From UBA6901 sp964355495 (GTDB taxonomy: Bacteria; Pseudomonadota; Gammaproteobacteria; Acidiferrobacterales; UBA6901), in contig CAYHES010000131.1 of NCBI GenBank assembly GCA_964355495.1, positions 1 through 7,165 on the forward strand: 7,165 bases of DNA, written 5' to 3'. The position numbers and the translations under genes are program-made. This document shows, piece by piece, positions 4,813 through 7,165 of the stretch (positions within the stretch are counted from its first letter, which is position 1; each line of letters starts with the position of its first letter). The notes below the pieces were generated by a model. That model did not search any database. It had not been told where the DNA came from and saw nothing but the letters and a program-made list of their open reading frames with translations.

Positions 4813-5530
4813 TCAGAAAGGCCCGATAGAACCCGCGCGGGTACAGACCGCGCGACAGCAGTTTCCAGGCGATCATGCGCGTGATGCGCACCGCGTCCAG
4901 CACCGGCCGGAAGTGACTGGCGCGCATGCCGGGACGGTAAACGGCCGCGATCGGCGCCATGATACAGCGATAGCCGAGGCGCGCCGCCTCGATCAGTATC
5001 TCGCTCTCGAACACGAAGCCGCGCGCCCGGCCGTGCGGGATGGCGAGTTTGCGGAACAACTCGGCCGGGTAGACGCGGAAGCCAGACTGGCTGTCGTCGA
5101 GGAATTGGCCGCAGGCCCAGGACACCCAGAACGCGGCGATGCGGTTGGCGACGTAACGCGTCTTCGGGATCGCGGCGCGGTCGGCGAGGCGCGCGCCGAT
5201 CACGATGCTGCCGGGGCTCTGCCGCACCGCCGCCATCAGGCGCGGAATATCCTCGGGCGCGTGCTGGCCGTCGCCATCCAGGGTTACGACCGCGTCCACG
5301 CCGGACGTCAGTGCGACTTGCGCGCCGCGCCACAGGCTCGCGGCCTTGCCGAGGTTGCTCTCATTGCGCAGCAACTGCACGGCCAAACCGTCGAGCGCCT
5401 GGAAGGTGGCGTCGATGGAACCATCGTCCACGACGATGACCTGCGCGCAAATCTTGAGCGCGCGCGCGGCGATGTCGCGAATGGTCGCGGCCTCGTTGTA
5501 GGCGGGAATGACGACGGCGAAGTTGGACAC
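4793..5530 (-). CDS. Glycosyltransferase family 2 (GT-A fold)
   Basis: A 245-residue inverting glycosyltransferase that should use a nucleotide-activated sugar. The N-terminus FAVVIPAYNEAATI is the typical first strand of the fold. VVDDGS (33-38) is the nucleotide-binding motif. LDGDGQH (84-90) holds the metal-binding acidic motif. DSQSGFRVYP (146-155) and the acidic FESEILIEA stretch (174-182) are seen in polyprenyl-phosphate-mannose-synthase-like and polyene-cluster members. There is no membrane anchor, and the C-terminus is basic. The start is GTG at 5528-5530, with only a weak AGAAG upstream. It lies 148 bp downstream of the ketoreductase gene on the same strand, behind a terminator-like hairpin, so cotranscription is uncertain. 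Glycosyltransferases do occur in aryl polyene clusters, which makes a role in finishing the product or its lipid anchor plausible. Acceptor unknown. Confidence 0.88.
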   Translation of the reverse strand: MSNFAVVIPAYNEAATIRDIAARALKICAQVIVVDDGSIDATFQALDGLAVQLLRNESNLGKAASLWRGAQVALTSGVDAVVTLDGDGQHAPEDIPRLMAAVRQSPGSIVIGARLADRAAIPKTRYVANRIAAFWVSWACGQFLDDSQSGFRVYPAELFRKLAIPHGRARGFVFESEILIEAARLGYRCIMAPIAAVYRPGMRASHFRPVLDAVRITRMIAWKLLSRGLYPRGFYRAFLKPGARA

Positions 5531-5562
5531 GGGAAATCTTCTGGTTCAGCTATTCAATACAG

Positions 5563-5664
5563 AAAAAAACCCGCCGCAAAGACGCAAAGAACGCAAAGAA
5601 CGCAAAGAGAACCGGAACCCACACAATATGATTTCTTTGCGTTCTTTGCGTCTTTGCGGCGGGT
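5563..5664 (-). repeat. Perfect 32-bp inverted repeat with tandem 9-mers, terminator-like
   Basis: The arms at 5569-5600 and 5633-5664 are exact complements over 32 bp, separated by a 32-nt loop. Three tandem copies of ACGCAAAGA (5582-5608) lie in the left arm and loop; two pair with the right arm. On the minus strand the hairpin ends in GGGT followed by a T run (5569-5563), so it could act as a terminator 15 bp after the ketoreductase stop codon. The CAAAGACGCAAAGAACGC sequence is of a type I have seen as a dispersed repeat in bacterial genomes. Confidence 0.8.
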
Positions 5665-5678
5665 GTTCAGCCGGCTGT

Positions 5679-6398
5679 TCATGCCATGCCGCCGTTGATG
5701 GAAATTACCTGGCCGGTGATATAGCCGGCGTCCGGCGAGGCGAGAAAACCGACCAGCGCCGCCACCTCGTCGGGTGTACCGGCGCGCTTCACCGGCACCA
5801 GGGCGTCGATCTGCTCCTTGCTGAACGCCGCCTGCGCCATCGGCGTCTGCACGATGCCGGGCGCCACGACGTTCACGGTCACGCCGCGCGACGCCACTTC
5901 GAAGGCGAGCGACTTGGAGGCGCCGTGCAGCCCGGCCTTGGCGGCGGCGTAGTTGGCCTGGCCGCGATTGCCGATGACGCCGGCGATCGAGGATATGCTG
6001 ATGATGCGTCCCCAGCGGGTGCGCAGCATGGGCAGAAGCAGTGGCTGGGTGACGTGGTAGAACCCGTGCAGCGTGACATCCACCACCTTGTGCCACTGCT
6101 CAAAGGTCATGCCGGCCAGCGGGGCATCGTCGTGAATACCGGCGTTGTTGACCAGCACCTGGATGGGGCCGGCCGCGAGCAGGGTTTCCAGTGCCTGTGC
6201 GCTGGCCTTGCCGTCCGCCACGTCGAAGGCGGTGGTTTCCGCCGAACCGCCGGCGCCGCGGATTTCCCCGGCCACGGCCTCGGCCCGTTCGCGGTTGCGG
6301 TTGGCGTGCACGATCACATGCAGGCCATCGCGTGCCAGGCGCCGGGCAATGGCCGCGCCGATGCCGCCGCTGCCGCCGGTGATGAGCGCGCGCTTCAT
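5679..6398 (-). CDS. 3-ketoacyl-ACP reductase, FabG family, ApeQ-like
   Basis: A 239-residue short-chain dehydrogenase that reduces 3-ketoacyl-ACP to 3-hydroxyacyl-ACP, probably with NADPH. Visible motifs are TGGSGGIG (7-14, cofactor binding), NNAG (84-87), Ser137 in ISISSIAG, Tyr150 and Lys154 in YAAAK, and the PG and C-terminal INGG of FabG enzymes. The run NRGQANYAAAKAGL and the ending YITGQVISINGGMA closely resemble ApeQ of aryl polyene clusters rather than housekeeping FabG. At the tetrad Asn position (about 109) the codon is ACG, giving Thr in VVDVTLHGF. The ATG overlaps the stop of the dehydratase gene (ATGA, 6398-6395) and has GGGAG 7 bp upstream, so the two are translationally coupled and should act consecutively: reductase product to dehydratase. 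Confidence 0.92.
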   Translation of the reverse strand: MKRALITGGSGGIGAAIARRLARDGLHVIVHANRNRERAEAVAGEIRGAGGSAETTAFDVADGKASAQALETLLAAGPIQVLVNNAGIHDDAPLAGMTFEQWHKVVDVTLHGFYHVTQPLLLPMLRTRWGRIISISSIAGVIGNRGQANYAAAKAGLHGASKSLAFEVASRGVTVNVVAPGIVQTPMAQAAFSKEQIDALVPVKRAGTPDEVAALVGFLASPDAGYITGQVISINGGMA

Positions 6399-6958
6399 GC
6401 CACGGCTCCCGCTGCCAGCAGCTTGGCCGCCAGACGCCCGCTCAACACGGCGCGCGCACCGGCGCGAATTTCAAATTCATAAATGAACCCGCTGGCGTCG
6501 CCACTCAGGCGGCGCGCCGTGACACGCAGGTCTTCCGCAACGGTTCCGAGGTCTTCGAGATCGAGTTTCAGGTCGCGCACGCTGGCAAGATACCCGATGG
6601 CCGGCGGCCGGAAAACTGCTCCTGCGTTTCCGGCACTTCTGCCCTCCAGGGATGGAGTAATGCCGCGAGAGGGCAGGAGCCCGAAGCGGCCGCCATCCAT
6701 GGCGGTCGGTGTGTCAGTCCCTTCGACCAGGCTCAGGACAGGCGCGGACAGCAGATTGCCGTGCAGCGCCATCGCCTGGGCGGCGTATTCGACACCCGCG
6801 ACCGCATGCAGGCGGCCGCCGCGGCGCAGCGGGTTGTCCGCGTCGCGATGCGAGGTGGCGATACAGGTAATGGAATCGCCATCCCAGAATTCGAGGCGCT
6901 CCAGCAGACACATGCGCCCGGCGTGCGGCAGGCGTGCACAGATGGCGGCGTGGTTCAT
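6395..6958 (-). CDS. ApeP-type 3-hydroxyacyl-ACP dehydratase (hotdog fold) with an internal repeat-derived insertion
   Basis: A 187-residue hotdog dehydratase predicted to remove water from 3-hydroxyacyl-ACP. LPHAGRMCLLER (10-21, His12) and GVEYAAQAMALHG (55-67, Glu57) correspond in position to the catalytic His and Glu regions of FabZ-like enzymes. SHRDADNPLR and GYLASVR are typical of the ApeP-like family. The usual length is about 150. The excess lies between HGNLL and GYLASVR (about residues 72-119), where the protein reads PVLSLVEGT, then RFGLLPSRGITPSLEGR. These peptides are encoded by short palindromic repeats (6602-6745) and are not expected in the fold. The frame stays open. The insertion follows the central helix and probably forms a surface loop; whether the enzyme is active is unknown. 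There is no strong ribosome binding site at the ATG (6956-6958). The gene is coupled to the downstream reductase by a 4-bp overlap. Confidence 0.88.
   Translation of the reverse strand: MNHAAICARLPHAGRMCLLERLEFWDGDSITCIATSHRDADNPLRRGGRLHAVAGVEYAAQAMALHGNLLSAPVLSLVEGTDTPTAMDGGRFGLLPSRGITPSLEGRSAGNAGAVFRPPAIGYLASVRDLKLDLEDLGTVAEDLRVTARRLSGDASGFIYEFEIRAGARAVLSGRLAAKLLAAGAVA
6602..6745. repeat. Repeat-derived insertion inside the dehydratase gene
   Basis: Three palindromic pieces lie side by side. CTTCGACCAGGCTCAGGACA (6721-6740) is a short dispersed repeat type common in proteobacterial genomes. CCGCCAT-CC-ATGGCGG (6690-6705) is a small hairpin. A segment at about 6618-6680 has inverted pairs GCTCCTGC/GCAGGAGC and CTGCCCTC/GAGGGCAG. 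All three are read in frame by the dehydratase gene and contain no stop codon. The exact boundaries are inferred from where family-like protein sequence stops and resumes. Confidence 0.6.
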
Positions 6959-6973
6959 GCTGACCCGACCGGC

Positions 6974-7112
6974 AAATAGTGCACATTGTTGTGTTCCCTC
7001 TCCCTCAGGGAGAGGGTTAGGGTGAGGGAAAAATAGCTGTAAAACTCCCCCTCATCCTGCCCTTCTCCCGGAGGGAGAAGGGACTTAATCGACACGGCGG
7101 TGCGCACTATTT
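6974..7112. repeat. Intact BIME-like element between 9-bp inverted arms
   Basis: AAATAGTGC (6974-6982) and GCACTATTT (7104-7112) bracket two REP hairpins in opposite orientation: CCCTCTCCCT-C-AGGGAGAGGG (6996-7016) and CCCTTCTCCC-GGA-GGGAGAAGGG (7060-7082). A TTAGGGTGAGGG segment, an AT-rich spacer and CTCCCCCTCATCC lie between them. It sits immediately upstream of the dehydratase gene, so any promoter for that gene must be in the short remaining flank or further upstream. Confidence 0.7.
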
Positions 7113-7165
7113 AGCGTTCTCCTCAGTAATATGATTATTTTTGTGCAGGCTTGCTTTCCTCAAAT

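Noticed and set aside
5582..5608. Tandem 9-mers as a CRISPR-like array
   Set aside because: The units are contiguous with no spacers; this is a microsatellite-like tract inside a palindrome.
4730..5698. 322-codon plus-strand frame opposite the glycosyltransferase gene
   Set aside because: It is antisense to a gene with clear GT2 motifs, crosses its terminator and the 32-bp palindrome, and has a low-complexity Arg/Ala/Gly translation.
7107..7165. 3' end of another minus-strand gene at the right edge
   Set aside because: Two minus-strand frames are open from the edge, ending at 7135 and 7107, but 10-18 codons without recognisable similarity cannot be called. An upstream gene of the same operon may end here.

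Overview
The window looks like GC-rich chromosomal DNA from a proteobacterium, most likely an environmental gammaproteobacterium. This is inferred from a Coq7-type ubiquinone hydroxylase, a Shethna-type [2Fe-2S] ferredoxin, aryl-polyene-type lipid genes, and intergenic spaces full of REP/BIME-like palindromes. No phage, plasmid, CRISPR, rRNA or tRNA gene is visible.

Left part (1-1363): no convincing protein gene. It holds a candidate minus-strand small RNA (about 357 down to 195) with a sigma70-like promoter, two stem-loops, an exposed CU-rich anti-Shine-Dalgarno-like stretch and a strong terminator. A near-perfect 26-bp palindrome lies upstream of it. A dense set of fold-back repeats follows, including a 205-bp MITE-like element with perfect 20-bp terminal inverted repeats lodged inside a BIME-like composite.

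Middle (1364-3925): a [2Fe-2S] ferredoxin (minus) diverges from a GlcF-like protein with two [4Fe-4S] motifs and two CCG domains (plus), over a 75-bp spacer with a 15-bp dyad. Next comes coq7 (plus), the diiron monooxygenase of ubiquinone synthesis.

Right part (3926-7165): two near-identical copies of a double-hairpin repeat, one carrying an extra palindromic element in its loop. All remaining genes are on the minus strand. Upstream to downstream these are an ApeP-type 3-hydroxyacyl-ACP dehydratase, an ApeQ/FabG-type 3-ketoacyl-ACP reductase that overlaps it by 4 bp, a family 2 glycosyltransferase, and a small secreted protein of unknown function. The dehydratase and reductase would act on successive steps of acyl-ACP elongation, as in aryl polyene pathways. 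The glycosyltransferase may act on the product or carrier lipid. A terminator-like 32-bp perfect hairpin separates it from the reductase gene. The ketosynthases and acyl carrier proteins such a pathway needs are not in the window and would have to lie past the right edge or elsewhere.

Most notable: the candidate small RNA; nested repeats with occupied and unoccupied states visible side by side; and a dehydratase whose reading frame appears to have absorbed about 48 codons of dispersed repeat DNA.
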